Assembly (NCBI GenBank): GCA_018436725.1
Contig: JAHDKT010000027.1
Location: 1 to 64,000, forward strand
Direction: 5' to 3'
From: Synergistaceae bacterium
Lineage (GTDB): Bacteria > Synergistota > Synergistia > Synergistales > Aminobacteriaceae
Length of the DNA stretch: 64,000 nt
Part shown: positions 1 to 9,590 of the stretch, in pieces
How the letters are laid out: each line of letters begins with the position of its first letter
Numbering within the stretch: the first letter of the stretch is position 1
Translations under genes and position numbers: made by a program
Notes under the pieces: model-generated
Told to the model about the DNA's origin: nothing
The model's input: only the letters and a program-made list of their open reading frames with translations
Database searches by the model: none

Positions 1-147
1 ATGACGAGCACGCCCGGCCTGGGCGCGGCCATCGACGCCACGGGGACGGACGAGTGCAGCGCGGGGTACGGCGGGGCCTACCCCGTGGCCATCGTCTGCA
101 TGGTGCTCTTCACTACGATGCTCGCGGCCTTCTTCAGGGCGAGATAA
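1..147 (+). CDS. C-terminal end of a putative AspT/YidE-YbjL-type permease (partial)
   Basis: The frame is open from the first base of the window and stops at TAA 145-147, so only the last 48 codons of the gene are present. The fragment carries a TSTPGLGAA motif followed by a Gly/Tyr-rich turn (GYGGAYP) and a final hydrophobic helix ending in a basic tail. This order is typical of the last segment of the aspartate:alanine exchanger / YidE-YbjL duplication family of inner-membrane permeases. The substrate cannot be told from this piece. An ATG happens to be the first codon shown, but the motif is internal in the family, so the real start lies upstream of the window. The next gene starts 53 bases later on the same strand. 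Confidence 0.6.
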   Translation: MTSTPGLGAAIDATGTDECSAGYGGAYPVAIVCMVLFTTMLAAFFRAR

Positions 148-200
148 ATGTAGAATCCGGATTTTTCCGCCGCTTCGCGCGATCCGGTAAGGAGAAAAAT

Positions 201-1787
201 ATGTTCACGACGATCCGGCGATGGGCCGAGGCCCATCCGTACATCTTCGCCCACGGGTTTACGGGGCTCGCAACGCTCTTGTTCATTCCGGGGAGGGAGC
301 TGCTCGACAAGGGGCACTGGTCCCTGCTCTATCTCCTGGTCATCTCCATCGTGGCCTCGATCGCGGGAACGAAGCCGTCCTTCGTGGCGGCGGTGACCTC
401 GTTCCTTACATGGAACGTCTTCTTTCTGCCCCCGTACAACACGTTCAGGGTAGACGACCCCAAGGACTGGATTTTTCTCGGCGTCTTTCTGATCGTCGGC
501 ATCCTGATAGGTCTGACCTCGGGCCGTCTCAGAGAACGCGAGGCGCTGGCCCTCTCTCAGGAGCGGGAGATGGCGCTGCTCAACAGGCTGACCGGGAGGC
601 TGCTCGCCATCGAAGGAGCACTCGAGATGGCGGAGACGTTCTGCTCCGAGATAGAGGTTGTCTTCTCTCCGAGCTTCATCCGCTTTCACCTGATTGAACG
701 GGGTGAAAAACGTACTCTTCTCTTCGGAGAGAAAAGCGAACTCTCGATGGACCCCCTGGAGGAAGATTTTCTCGAATGGGTCGTCGGGAACAAGCGGGGG
801 GTGGCGTCCCCCGCGCCGGATGCGGCCCGGACGTGGAGCGCGGGAGGAAGCGACAACCCGGTCCCGCACTCGGCGGTTTTTTCCGCAGTTTCCAGAGGCG
901 ACGTTTTCCTCCCGATCCTCTCGTCTTCCGGAATCGAAGGTATTCTCCATGTAGGAGAACGAAGAAACCGGAATCGCTATAGCTGGAACGAAGTGCAGCT
1001 CCTCTTCGCCGCTGCGCGTATGGCCGGGACTTTCCTCGAACGGAGTCGTCTCGACGAGTCGGCGCGGCAGGCGGAGACGCTGAAGGAGGGCGACAAGCTG
1101 AAGTCCGCGATCTTCTCTTCGGTGTCGCACGAGCTGAAGACGCCTCTCTCGTCGCTGACGGCGACGATTTCCGACCTTCTGGAGAGAGATGCCGCGCCGG
1201 ACCCCGCGCACATGCGCGACGAACTGCTCTCGGTGAAAAAGGACCTGGACCGTCTGGCGCACTCCATCGGTTCGTTGCTGGAACTATCGAGGCTGGCCGC
1301 CGAAGCGTGGAAGCCCGATCTGCAATGGGCGGAGCCGGGCGAGGTGCTGGGCTGGGTTCTCTTCAGACTGGAGAAGGCCGACAGGGAACGGGTCGAGGTG
1401 GACATGCCGGAAAACCCGCCGCTCATACTGGTTGACTTTCAGCAGTGGGGGCGGATGCTGATGCACCTGCTGGAGAACGCCCTCTCCTACAGCCCCCCCG
1501 GAAGTCCCGTGGCCGTCGGGGTGCGGAGCGTGGACGACGGCCTTGCGACATGGATTGCGGACGAGGGGCCGGGCATCCCCGACGAGGAGAAGAGCCGCGT
1601 CTTCGAGAAGTTCTTCCGCGGGGCCTTCTCGAACCTCCTCCCCGGAGGAACGGGGCTCGGACTCCCGATAGCGATGGAGATCGCGCGTGTCCACGAGGGA
1701 GATATCCGGATAGAGGACAATACGCCCTCCGGAACCCGCATCGTGGTGCTCCTTCCCCCGACGCATGTCATGGAAACGGAGGAATGA
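201..1787 (+). CDS. Membrane sensor histidine kinase, KdpD C-terminal-like (DUF4118)
   Basis: A 528-residue kinase. The start at 201 has an AAGGAG site 7 bases upstream; the frame is open further left but without a better site. Residues about 20-115 form four closely spaced membrane helices of the DUF4118 type found in KdpD. Then come a linker, a GAF-like region (about 160-290), a HisKA domain with the phospho-accepting His in SVSHELKTPL, and a HATPase domain with the N box (ENALSYSP), the DEGPGIP box and the GTGLGLP box. It lacks the N-terminal KdpD Walker-A sensor and Usp domains that the full-length KdpD at 10172 has. It precedes its response regulator by 4 bases. By context (trkH/trkA downstream) a potassium or osmotic role is plausible but inferred. 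Confidence 0.85.
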   Translation: MFTTIRRWAEAHPYIFAHGFTGLATLLFIPGRELLDKGHWSLLYLLVISIVASIAGTKPSFVAAVTSFLTWNVFFLPPYNTFRVDDPKDWIFLGVFLIVGILIGLTSGRLREREALALSQEREMALLNRLTGRLLAIEGALEMAETFCSEIEVVFSPSFIRFHLIERGEKRTLLFGEKSELSMDPLEEDFLEWVVGNKRGVASPAPDAARTWSAGGSDNPVPHSAVFSAVSRGDVFLPILSSSGIEGILHVGERRNRNRYSWNEVQLLFAAARMAGTFLERSRLDESARQAETLKEGDKLKSAIFSSVSHELKTPLSSLTATISDLLERDAAPDPAHMRDELLSVKKDLDRLAHSIGSLLELSRLAAEAWKPDLQWAEPGEVLGWVLFRLEKADRERVEVDMPENPPLILVDFQQWGRMLMHLLENALSYSPPGSPVAVGVRSVDDGLATWIADEGPGIPDEEKSRVFEKFFRGAFSNLLPGGTGLGLPIAMEIARVHEGDIRIEDNTPSGTRIVVLLPPTHVMETEE

Positions 1788-1791
1788 ACCG

Positions 1792-2493
1792 ATGGCCGGC
1801 GCACCGGAACGAAGCGTCAGAGTCCTTGTGATCGACGACGAGGAGTCCATCAGAAGAGCCCTCAAATCGATTCTCTCCGCCAGAAAGTACGAGGTGACCC
1901 TCGCCGCGACCGCCGCGGAGGGGATCGACATGGCCATCGAGACGAACCCCGAGCTGATCGTCCTCGATCTGGCGCTCCCCGACATGGACGGGCAGGAGGT
2001 CTGCGGAGAACTCCGCTCATGGATGACCGCGCCCATCCTCGTCCTCTCCGTGCGGGGGAACGAAGCCGACAAGATACAGGCCCTGGACGCGGGCGCCGAC
2101 GACTACCTGACGAAGCCCTTCCAGGCGGGCGAACTCCTGGCGCGGATGCGCGCGATCCTGCGGAGAGCGGAATCGAGGGTCGTACCGCCGCCCGAACTCC
2201 GCGCCGGGGAGCTGACGGTCAATCTCGCGCGCCGCCAGGTTTTCCTGAAGGGAGAGGAGGTCTCCTTGACGCGCACCGAGTTCGAGATTCTCGCGCTCCT
2301 CGTGCAGAACGCCGACTGCGTCGTAACCTACCGCATGCTGATGGAGAAGCTCTGGGACGACAAGGAAGACCGCGACCCGCAGCTTCTCAGGGTCCATGTA
2401 AGCAACCTGCGAAAGAAGATAGAGCCTGTTCCCTCGCTGCCGCGTTTCATCCACACGGAGCCGGGAGTGGGATTCCGCTTCACTCCCGAATGA
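1792..2493 (+). CDS. OmpR/KdpE-family response regulator
   Basis: A 233-residue DNA-binding regulator paired with the kinase just upstream. The receiver domain (about 7-120) shows the acidic pair in VIDDEES, the phospho-acceptor Asp in VLDLALPDMDG and the conserved Lys in YLTKPF. A winged-helix domain follows (about 135-230) with the usual RTEFEIL and HVSNLRKKI segments. I chose ATG 1792 because GGAGG lies just before it; an in-frame ATG at 1765 lies inside the kinase gene. It resembles the second regulator at 12861, so the window contains two Kdp-type two-component systems. Target genes are not known; the adjacent unknown pair and trkHA are the obvious candidates. Confidence 0.88.
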   Translation: MAGAPERSVRVLVIDDEESIRRALKSILSARKYEVTLAATAAEGIDMAIETNPELIVLDLALPDMDGQEVCGELRSWMTAPILVLSVRGNEADKIQALDAGADDYLTKPFQAGELLARMRAILRRAESRVVPPPELRAGELTVNLARRQVFLKGEEVSLTRTEFEILALLVQNADCVVTYRMLMEKLWDDKEDRDPQLLRVHVSNLRKKIEPVPSLPRFIHTEPGVGFRFTPE

Positions 2494-2612
2494 CCGCGCT
2501 CTTTATGAAAACTTTACGCACGCGCCCCCGTTCTTGACGCCGCCTTTAGTTCCCTCCTGCTAGCATACGCTCGTACCGGAACGAACGCTTGCGAAAAACA
2601 GGAGGGCTCTTT

Positions 2613-3095
2613 GTGACTTCTCAAGACATCGGATCGTGCTCCGTGGCGGAAAAATTGAAGCTGAACGGAGCGGACGAACATATCGTCGAAGCGGCGCACT
2701 CCCTTCATCGGAACGAGATCAGCCTGCTTCTGCTGAAAAGGGCCGGGGTGTCCGGCGAACTGATCGACGCATGTTTTCTGCTGAGCCAATGCGCGGATTC
2801 TCTGATCCCGGAGCGTATCGAGGAGCTGCGGCGCAGCCCCTTGGCGAAAGCCATCAAGATCGGAGAGCTTCGCGCCCTGCTTCGGGATGGCGACGCATGT
2901 TCCGCGACGCAGGGGCGCTGGGACGTCTGCAGAAAGTCTCTCATCCACGCGCTGGATATTTTGGAGAACGGCGCCACGGTGGATGGATCCTCGAAGAAGA
3001 AGTCGAAGATGAGTGGGATTTTAGAACTTTTCGCAGAATCTTTCGAGGAAACGGAGGAGATGCATAATGTTGCTCTGTTTGGGCGATCTTCTTGA
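2613..3095 (+). CDS. Hypothetical protein, mostly alpha-helical
   Basis: I do not recognise this 160-residue product. It is read from GTG 2613 with AGGAGG 7 bases upstream; an earlier in-frame ATG-type start at 2589 lacks a ribosome site. It is soluble-looking, rich in Leu, Glu, Ser and Ala, with scattered Cys residues (about five) and a basic patch near residues 130-140 (SSKKKSK). No membrane helix or signal peptide is seen. Its last 29 bases overlap the start of the next small gene in another frame, which suggests translational coupling. It sits between a two-component system and trkH. No function is proposed. Confidence 0.55.
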   Translation: MTSQDIGSCSVAEKLKLNGADEHIVEAAHSLHRNEISLLLLKRAGVSGELIDACFLLSQCADSLIPERIEELRRSPLAKAIKIGELRALLRDGDACSATQGRWDVCRKSLIHALDILENGATVDGSSKKKSKMSGILELFAESFEETEEMHNVALFGRSS

Positions 3096-3255
3096 GGCGA
3101 ACGCCACTTGTTCGTTCGAAGAAAACGGCGAGCTGCATCTGTACTTTCAGGACGAATCGGCTATACTGTACGGCGAGGACAACAAGGTGCTCGTTTCCGC
3201 CGGTGAAAGACCGCTGTCGGAATGCGAAGCCGTGAGGTGGCTGGCGAAGTCGTGA
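3067..3255 (+). CDS. Small hypothetical protein (62 aa)
   Basis: A short acidic protein starting at ATG 3067 with GGAGGAG just upstream, inside the end of the preceding gene. The predicted sequence alternates polar and hydrophobic residues (ELHLYFQDESAILY), suggesting a small beta-sheet fold. It contains no membrane helix and no motif I can name. The strong ribosome site and the tight overlap with the previous gene support it being real. Its neighbours suggest a regulatory or accessory role with the two-component pair or with Trk, but this is guesswork. Confidence 0.45.
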   Translation: MLLCLGDLLEANATCSFEENGELHLYFQDESAILYGEDNKVLVSAGERPLSECEAVRWLAKS

Positions 3256-3407
3256 TGCCCTTAAAAAGCGGCGCGCTCTTTGTTTAGGGTACCCGGAAAG
3301 ACGAGTATTTTCATTCCGCATGAATTCCGGGAGGAGGTTGTAGTATAGTATTCAGGGCATTTACATCGTTAGCTATAGAACGGAAACTCGTCGCAGGGTT
3401 CCTGCTG

Positions 3408-4673
3408 TTGATAGCTGCGGGGACTCTGCTGTTGTTATTGCTCAATGAACGCTCGTACCCGCTTCGTTTCGTGGATGCGTTGTTTACCGCCACGTCTGCG
3501 GTCTGCGTCACCGGACTCGTCGTCGTCGATACGGGAAAGGATTTGACTCCTGCTTCTCAAGCCGTCGTGTTGCTGCTCATACAGCTTGGCGGCATCGGCG
3601 TGATGACGGCCACGACGGCGCTCTCTCTGCTGATGCGGGAAAGGATCGGATTGCGACAACGTTTGTTCCTCGCCGGCGGTTTCGGCATGGAGACTCCATC
3701 GGGCGTGATCCGCTTTCTGCGGCGGATTCTGCTGCTGACCGTCACCGTCGAGGCGATAGGAGCAGTTTTCCTCTACGCCGGTTTCATCCGTGCCGGTTTT
3801 TCTCCGTCGCGCGCTCTCTACAACGCGCTTTTTCACAGCGTTAGCGCTTTCTGTAATGCCGGATTTTCTCTTTTCTCCGACAGTCTGGCCGGTTTCTCGC
3901 AGAGCTTTCTGATTCCGGGGACGGTTATGGTGCTGATACTTCTTGGCGGGCTGGGATTCATCGTCCTTTCCGAACTTACACGGGGCCTGGGGAGGAGAAC
4001 GGAGAAACTTTCGATGTACTCAAGGCTCGTTCTTCTCACGACGACGGGGCTCGTCCTCTTCGGGGCGTTCGCTCTCACACTGTGCGAATGGAATCACTCG
4101 TTGGCCGCCATGTCCGGAGGATGGAAGATTTGGAACGGTTTTTTCGCAAGCATCACCCCGAGAACCGCCGGATTTGACACGGTCGCACCGTCCACGTTCA
4201 CTTCGGCGGGAATATTTATCACCATAATGCTGATGATCGTCGGAGCCTCGCCCGGCTCTACGGGAGGAGGCTTCAAGACGACGACGCTTGCCGTCCTGCT
4301 CGTCTCGACATGGAACAATCTCAGGAAGAGTCCCGAGATCAATTTGTGGAACAGGCGCCTCTCCGTTCGGATACTTCAGCGCACCGTCACTGTGGTTGTC
4401 CTCTACATCGGCACCATCGGTTTGGGGCTGACGGCGTTGGCGCTGCTCGAACCTCTCCCCTTTCGATCGTTGCTTTTCGAGACGGTGTCGGCAATGGGGA
4501 CCGTTGGTCTCTCTTTGGGTATAACAATGGAGTTGAGCGACGCGGGAAAGATCGTGCTCATCCTTCTGATGTTCTGGGGGCGAGTCGGTATAGTCACGTT
4601 CCTCTACGGGCTTCTGAAACCCGTGGCGAAGGGCAAGGTATCCTATCCCGACGCGGAAATTCCGATAGGTTAG
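3408..4673 (+). CDS. trkH: TrkH/KtrB-type potassium transporter membrane subunit
   Basis: Membrane-spanning K+ uptake subunit of at least 421 residues with the four pore-loop repeats of the family: AVCVTGL, FCNAGFS, RTAGFDT and GTVGLS, each in a separate M1-P-M2 unit. The first membrane helix (AGFLLLIAAGTLLLLLL) begins upstream of the first acceptable start codon TTG 3408. The frame stays open back to 3324 and a very strong GGGAGGAGG site lies at 3330-3337, but no ATG, GTG or TTG follows it in this frame, so the true start is uncertain and probably lies near 3345. It would pair with the RCK-domain protein 12 bases downstream, forming a Ktr/Trk uptake system. Confidence 0.88.
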   Translation: MIAAGTLLLLLLNERSYPLRFVDALFTATSAVCVTGLVVVDTGKDLTPASQAVVLLLIQLGGIGVMTATTALSLLMRERIGLRQRLFLAGGFGMETPSGVIRFLRRILLLTVTVEAIGAVFLYAGFIRAGFSPSRALYNALFHSVSAFCNAGFSLFSDSLAGFSQSFLIPGTVMVLILLGGLGFIVLSELTRGLGRRTEKLSMYSRLVLLTTTGLVLFGAFALTLCEWNHSLAAMSGGWKIWNGFFASITPRTAGFDTVAPSTFTSAGIFITIMLMIVGASPGSTGGGFKTTTLAVLLVSTWNNLRKSPEINLWNRRLSVRILQRTVTVVVLYIGTIGLGLTALALLEPLPFRSLLFETVSAMGTVGLSLGITMELSDAGKIVLILLMFWGRVGIVTFLYGLLKPVAKGKVSYPDAEIPIG

Positions 4674-4685
4674 GAGGTATGAGGA

Positions 4686-5345
4686 GTGAACAATAAACAG
4701 AAAGTCGTCCTGGTCGCGGGACTCGGACGTTTCGGACAATCTCTCTGCAAGACGCTTGCCGAACAGGGGAGGCAGGTGATCGCTCTGGACCGTTCTCGGC
4801 AGTCCGTTGAGGAGATGGCGGACATCGTCGATCTTGCCGTGCAGGCGGACGTCACGGATTCAGAGGCGCTGGTGAAAGTCGGCGCGAAGGAGGCGGACAT
4901 CGGTATCGTGGCGATCGGCGGCAACATCGAGGCCAGCATCCTCGCGACGACCATACTGAAGGACCTGGAGATTCCGTATGTTATCGCACGTGCCCAAAAT
5001 GCCGTCCATGCGCGGGTTTTGGCCCGCGTGGGGGCGAACCGCGTCGTCTTCCCCGAGCGGGATATGGGAGAGCGTCTGGCGTTGCTGCTGGTGCACCCTT
5101 GGATGTCGCATTTCGCCCAAGTGCCCGGCTCGCGCTTCTATGTGGGGGAGATTCGCCCTCTTCCCGAGATGGTGGGAAAAACGTTGCCCGAACTGGATTT
5201 CAGAGCGCGATACAACGCCGTGGTGCTCAGCGTAAACCGTTCCGGCGAGCGCTTTATTCCCAATGCGGACACGGTTATCGAGGCGAGCGACATGATTTTC
5301 GTCGCCGGGCAGAGAGAGGACCTGGAGAAGTGGGTCGAGGAATAA
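4686..5345 (+). CDS. trkA: TrkA/KtrA-type RCK regulatory subunit of potassium uptake
   Basis: A 219-residue cytoplasmic protein starting at GTG 4686 behind a GGAGG site. Residues about 7-125 are an RCK_N (Rossmann) domain with the dinucleotide loop GLGRFGQSL and an acidic residue ending strand 2 (IALDRS). Residues about 140-219 are an RCK_C domain. The single RCK_N/RCK_C layout is that of KtrA (about 220 aa) rather than the duplicated enterobacterial TrkA (about 460 aa). It would form the nucleotide-gated ring under TrkH, encoded immediately upstream in the same operon. RCK_C domains can bind c-di-AMP in some bacteria; that is family knowledge, not visible here. Confidence 0.9.
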   Translation: MNNKQKVVLVAGLGRFGQSLCKTLAEQGRQVIALDRSRQSVEEMADIVDLAVQADVTDSEALVKVGAKEADIGIVAIGGNIEASILATTILKDLEIPYVIARAQNAVHARVLARVGANRVVFPERDMGERLALLLVHPWMSHFAQVPGSRFYVGEIRPLPEMVGKTLPELDFRARYNAVVLSVNRSGERFIPNADTVIEASDMIFVAGQREDLEKWVEE

Positions 5346-5736
5346 CGCGGCAACTTTTCGGAAGAGGTGCTTTCTTGAGCGAATCTTGGCTCTTTTCTGC
5401 ATGCTATGGCGCATCCGAAGTTTCCAGGCCCCCTGTTGTATGTAGTCGGTGTGCGCTTTAAGTCAAGGGAACTTCTTTTTATTTCGACGCGATTCTTTTT
5501 AAAAAGTTTCTTTATGCGGTCTTAATTCTCCATCCTCTTTTTCTTATCCCATCTTTATTCATAAATTACTATAATATCGTCGCATAGGCGAGGCTTATCG
5601 CTCTTCGCGTGGCATAGCCATGCTCCGTTCTATGGGGTCTATTGTTCAACTTGGGACGTTCCCGCAGCGAGTTGAAACAGAGCAGCTCCCTTTTGACGGG
5701 CGGGAACGAAAATGGGCTGAAGAGGAGGCGGTTGAA
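5346..5736 (+). other. Intergenic region between trkA and kdpF: kdp promoter and leader
   Basis: No convincing gene is seen in these 391 bases. The first 200 bases are AT-richer and without a clear terminator. A TATAAT box sits at 5570-5575 with only a weak -35, followed by about 160 bases of untranslated leader before kdpF. The leader is listed separately. Short frames here are not preceded by ribosome sites or protein-like composition. Confidence 0.5.
5570..5736 (+). promoter_or_regulatory. Probable kdp promoter and structured 5' leader (possible riboswitch)
   Basis: After the TATAAT at 5570-5575 the leader contains GGCGAGGCT near 5586, a GGCAT-AGCC-ATGC hairpin near 5611, and a longer stem in which GTTCAACT near 5643 can pair with AGTTGAA near 5671. 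It ends in the kdpF ribosome site GAGGAGG at 5721-5727. The GGCGAGGCT element and a later GCAGCT recall pieces of the M-box magnesium riboswitch, but the full consensus is not met. I also looked for the c-di-AMP (ydaO) consensus, known upstream of K+ transport genes, and did not find it. I claim only a structured regulatory leader. Confidence 0.35.
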
Positions 5737-5826
5737 ATGAGATTTGTTTGGTCTTTTGCGCTCTGTCTTGTGTTTCTTTTGTTCGCGTACCTCTTTTATG
5801 CGCTGTTTAGAGGTGAAGAAATATGA
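5737..5826 (+). CDS. kdpF: KdpF, small membrane subunit of the Kdp K+-ATPase
   Basis: A 29-residue peptide that is almost entirely one membrane helix ([18 protein letters not shown]) with a short charged tail. It starts at ATG 5737 with GAGGAGG 9 bases upstream and its stop TGA overlaps the kdpA start (ATGA at 5823-5826). Size, position and composition match KdpF, which stabilises the KdpABC complex in the inner membrane. Confidence 0.85.
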   Translation: MRFVWSFALCLVFLLFAYLFYALFRGEEI

Positions 5827-7523
5827 CATATTTCGTATTGCAGGGAGTTGTGTATTTGGTTGTACTCGTGCTCTTGTCCGTTCCTTTGGGATTATATATG
5901 CACAAGGTGATGACGGCTCAAAAGACATGTTTGTCGTCGGCTCTCGTCCCTCTGGAAAAAAGAATATACAAGCTCATGGATATTCATGAAGACGAGGAAA
6001 TGTGCGCAAAAGAGTACTCTTTTGCGCTTCTCTCATTCAGTCTCGTTTCCCTTCTTTTCCTCTGGGGACTGCAAATAATGCAGGGTTTTTTACCCCTGAA
6101 CCCCGAAAGATTGGCAGGAACGACATGGCACCTGGCTTTCAACACATCCGCAAGCTTTGTATCGAATACGAACTGGCAGGCGTATGCAGGCGAATCCACG
6201 CTCTCGTATCTCTCTCAAACGCTGGGGCTCGCCGTACAGAATTTCGTGTCCGCAGCGGCTGGGATTGCGGTATTGTTCGTCCTGGTCAGGGGAATCGTCT
6301 CTAAGAACAAGGCGGCCGTCGGAAACTTCTGGGTGGATCTGACGAAGATCACGCTCCATATTCTGCTTCCTCTTTCCGTCGTCGTCGCCTTGCTCTTGGT
6401 TTCTCAGGGGGTAGTCCAGAGTTTCGGTCCGTATATCGAAGTTGCGACGTTGGAGGGTGGAATGCAAATCATCCCATCGGGACCGGCGGCGAGCCAAGTC
6501 GCCATAAAGCAGCTTGGAACGAACGGCGGTGGTTTCTTTGGCGTCAACTCTTCCTTTCCGTTGGAGAATCCGACACGCTTTTCGAATTTTCTACAACTTC
6601 TGTCCATCCTACTGATTCCTGCGGCTCAATGTGTGTTTTTCGGAAAAGCGGTCAAGGATGCAGGGCAGGGGAGAGCGATCTATATCGCCATGATGCTGTT
6701 CTTCGTTATATCTCTTGCCGCAGTGACTGCCGGGGAGCAATTTCTCTCTCCTGTTTTCGAAGGGGTGAAAGCCTACGGCAATATGGAGGGCAAGGAAGTT
6801 CAGCACGGGGTGGGGACGTCGGCGTTGTGGGCCACGGCGACCACGGCGGCCTCGAACGGATCGGTCAATTCGATGCACGACAGCTACACTCCTTTGAGCG
6901 GAATGGTCCTCATGTTCCTGATGCAGCTGGGGGAAATCGTTTTCGGCGGCGTAGGAAACGGGCTGTACGGTATGTTGGCTTTCGTTATATTGACGGTGTT
7001 CATCGCAGGGCTGATGGTCGGGCGTACGCCCGAGTATTTAGGGAAAAAGATCGATCCTTTCGATATGAAAATGGTGTGTGTAATTGTTCTTCTCCCTCCG
7101 CTCTTGACCCTTTCCGGAACGGCCGCCGCCGCGATGATGCCGGATGCGCCGAAATGGGTGGTAAATAGCGGCGCGCACGGATTTTCCGAAATCCTGTACG
7201 CTTTTTCTTCCATGGGCAACAATAACGGTAGCGCTTTCGCGGGATTCGATGCCAATACTGTGTTCACAAACGTCGTCGGTGGGATTGTCATGCTGCTTGT
7301 ACGCTTCATTCCCATGGTGGCGACAGTCTTTCTTGCGGAGAATTTAGCGCGAAAAAAGAGCGTGGCGGTCAACGAAGGAACCCTGTCGACCTGCGATTCG
7401 ATGTTTGTAGGGGCGCTCATCGCCGTCGTGTTTATCGTAGGAGCGCTCTCTTTTTTACCGGCTTTGGCGCTTGGGCCGATAGCGGAATTTTTCAATAATT
7501 TAAAATGGGGCGATTTGCGATGA
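5823..7523 (+). CDS. kdpA: KdpA, potassium-binding channel-like subunit of the Kdp K+-ATPase
   Basis: A 566-residue polytopic membrane protein, the usual KdpA length. The selectivity-filter regions are visible, for example [13 protein letters not shown] (about 225-240) and [13 protein letters not shown] (about 460-475). KdpA binds K+ and passes it along the inter-subunit tunnel to KdpB. The gene is coupled on both sides by ATGA overlaps with kdpF and kdpB. It is the second gene of an intact kdpFABCDE operon. Confidence 0.96.
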   Translation: MTYFVLQGVVYLVVLVLLSVPLGLYMHKVMTAQKTCLSSALVPLEKRIYKLMDIHEDEEMCAKEYSFALLSFSLVSLLFLWGLQIMQGFLPLNPERLAGTTWHLAFNTSASFVSNTNWQAYAGESTLSYLSQTLGLAVQNFVSAAAGIAVLFVLVRGIVSKNKAAVGNFWVDLTKITLHILLPLSVVVALLLVSQGVVQSFGPYIEVATLEGGMQIIPSGPAASQVAIKQLGTNGGGFFGVNSSFPLENPTRFSNFLQLLSILLIPAAQCVFFGKAVKDAGQGRAIYIAMMLFFVISLAAVTAGEQFLSPVFEGVKAYGNMEGKEVQHGVGTSALWATATTAASNGSVNSMHDSYTPLSGMVLMFLMQLGEIVFGGVGNGLYGMLAFVILTVFIAGLMVGRTPEYLGKKIDPFDMKMVCVIVLLPPLLTLSGTAAAAMMPDAPKWVVNSGAHGFSEILYAFSSMGNNNGSAFAGFDANTVFTNVVGGIVMLLVRFIPMVATVFLAENLARKKSVAVNEGTLSTCDSMFVGALIAVVFIVGALSFLPALALGPIAEFFNNLKWGDLR

Positions 7524-9577
7524 AAGAAAAAATCATAAGCAAAGACATCGTTGTCCAGTCTATAATGCTTTCTTTTCTAAAGCTTGCTCCTCGTGTTCAG
7601 TTCAAAAATCCAGTCATGCTGATGGTGTATGTCGGGGCTATTTGCACAACTCTTCTGTACATCATCTCGCTCGCGGGAATTAGAGACGAAAGTTCCAAGT
7701 ATATTCTAGCAATCGGGGGGGCGTTGTGGTTCACCGTCCTCTTCGCCAATTTCGCGGAAGCCGTGGCCGAAGGGCGAGGGGCTGCCCAAGCCGAAAGTTT
7801 AAGAAAAGCTCGAAAGGAAGTGAAGGCAAAGAAGCTAAAAATAAGTTCAAATCATGAGGAGTATGTCGAAACTTTTTCCAGCGAGCTAAAAAAAGGCGAT
7901 ATTGTCTATGTAAAAGCCGGCGAACAGATACCGATGGACGGCGAGGTGATCGAAGGAGCCGCATCCGTCGATGAGAGCGCCATCACCGGGGAGTCCGCGC
8001 CGGTCATTCGCGAATCGGGAGGCGATCGAAGCGCCGTCACGGGCGGTACGACATTGGTTTCCGACTGGCTTGTTATCCGGGTGACAGCCGAGCCGGGGAA
8101 CAGTTTCCTCGATAAGATGATCGCTATGGTGGAAGGCGCTTCCCGAAAAAAAACGCCGAATGAGATTGCTCTTCAAATTCTGCTCGTGACGCTTACCATA
8201 ATTTTTCTCGCGGTGACCGCGAGCTTGGCGCCTTTCTCCAAGTTTGCAAGCGACCAAGCGGGAAGAGGGGGCGCCATTTCCGTCACGAATTTAATAGCGC
8301 TGTTTGTTTGCCTTGCGCCCACAACGATCGGCGCGCTTCTTTCTTCGATCGGGATCGCCGGCATGAGTCGTTTGAATATGGCCAACGTGCTGGCTATGAG
8401 CGGGCGAGCCATTGAGGCGGCGGGCGATGTGGATGTTCTTTTGTTGGACAAGACGGGAACGATCACCTTCGGTAACAGACAAGCCGCCGAGTTTCTTCCG
8501 GTGAAAGGAGCGACCGAACGCGAACTTGCCGACGCCGCGCAGCTCTCCTCTCTGGCCGATGGAACTCCGGAGGGCAGAAGTATAGTTGTGCTCGCCAAGG
8601 AGCGTTTCGGTATCAGAGGGCGCGACCTTTCGAAACTCGGCGCCAAGTTTTTGGAATTTTCGGCGAAAACTAGGATGAGCGGTATCGACTATCAGGGCAA
8701 AGAAATTCGTAAAGGCGCCGATGAAGCAATAAAAAGGTACGTGTCCGAAAAAGGCGGAGACTACCCGGCGGAGTGCGCAACCATCGTCAAACGAGTGGCG
8801 GACTCCGGGGGTACTCCTCTGGTAGTCGCAGCAAACGGCAGAGTGCTGGGAGTTGTGCATCTGAAAGATATAGTGAAGAACGGAGTCAAGGAGCGTTTTG
8901 AAGATCTGCGGAAAATGGGCGTCAAGACGATCATGATCACCGGAGACAATCCGATGACGGCCGCCGCGATCGCGGCGGAGGCCGGCGTGGACGACTTTCT
9001 TGCAGAAGCGACTCCTGAAGCGAAGCTGCATTTAATACGAAAGTATCAAGCGCAAGGACATCTTGTTGCGATGACCGGCGACGGAACAAACGACGCGCCC
9101 GCTCTCGCTCAGGCGGACGTGGCGGTTGCGATGAACACGGGAACCCAGGCGGCCAAGGAAGCGGGGAACATGGTGGATTTGGATTCGAGTCCCACGAAAC
9201 TGATAGACATCGTAAGGATCGGAAAACAGCTCCTGATGACACGAGGCGCGCTCACTACCTTCAGCGTGGCGAACGATGTGGCGAAGTACTTTGCGATTAT
9301 ACCGATGCTTTTTGCAAATATTTATCCGCAGTTGTTGTCGCTGAATATTATGAGGCTGACGAGTCCAGCGAGCGCGGTTCTTTCAGCGATCATCTACAAT
9401 GCATTGATCATTGTCGCTCTGATTCCGTTGGCGTTGAAAGGCGTCAAGTATCGCGAAATGCCCGCCGGAAAGCTGTTGAAAAGAAATATCATGGTGTACG
9501 GAGCGGGAGGCGTTATCGCACCGTTTCTTGCGATTAAGCTGATCGACGTGCTGTTGTCGATCTCCGGCTTCGTTTAG
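7520..9577 (+). CDS. kdpB: KdpB, P-type ATPase subunit of the Kdp K+ pump
   Basis: A 685-residue P-type ATPase. The phosphorylated Asp lies in [12 protein letters not shown] (about residue 312); the actuator loop [10 protein letters not shown] and the hinge motif [12 protein letters not shown] are intact. I start it at ATG 7520, which overlaps the kdpA stop (ATGA); an in-frame ATG 7505 would add five residues. KdpB hydrolyses ATP to drive K+ uptake through KdpA. The following kdpC begins 13 bases downstream. Confidence 0.96.
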   Translation: MKEKIISKDIVVQSIMLSFLKLAPRVQFKNPVMLMVYVGAICTTLLYIISLAGIRDESSKYILAIGGALWFTVLFANFAEAVAEGRGAAQAESLRKARKEVKAKKLKISSNHEEYVETFSSELKKGDIVYVKAGEQIPMDGEVIEGAASVDESAITGESAPVIRESGGDRSAVTGGTTLVSDWLVIRVTAEPGNSFLDKMIAMVEGASRKKTPNEIALQILLVTLTIIFLAVTASLAPFSKFASDQAGRGGAISVTNLIALFVCLAPTTIGALLSSIGIAGMSRLNMANVLAMSGRAIEAAGDVDVLLLDKTGTITFGNRQAAEFLPVKGATERELADAAQLSSLADGTPEGRSIVVLAKERFGIRGRDLSKLGAKFLEFSAKTRMSGIDYQGKEIRKGADEAIKRYVSEKGGDYPAECATIVKRVADSGGTPLVVAANGRVLGVVHLKDIVKNGVKERFEDLRKMGVKTIMITGDNPMTAAAIAAEAGVDDFLAEATPEAKLHLIRKYQAQGHLVAMTGDGTNDAPALAQADVAVAMNTGTQAAKEAGNMVDLDSSPTKLIDIVRIGKQLLMTRGALTTFSVANDVAKYFAIIPMLFANIYPQLLSLNIMRLTSPASAVLSAIIYNALIIVALIPLALKGVKYREMPAGKLLKRNIMVYGAGGVIAPFLAIKLIDVLLSISGFV

Positions 9578-9590
9578 GGAGGATGGAGAG

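Noticed and set aside
5570-5736. c-di-AMP (ydaO) riboswitch before kdp
   Set aside because: The conserved ydaO strings are not present.
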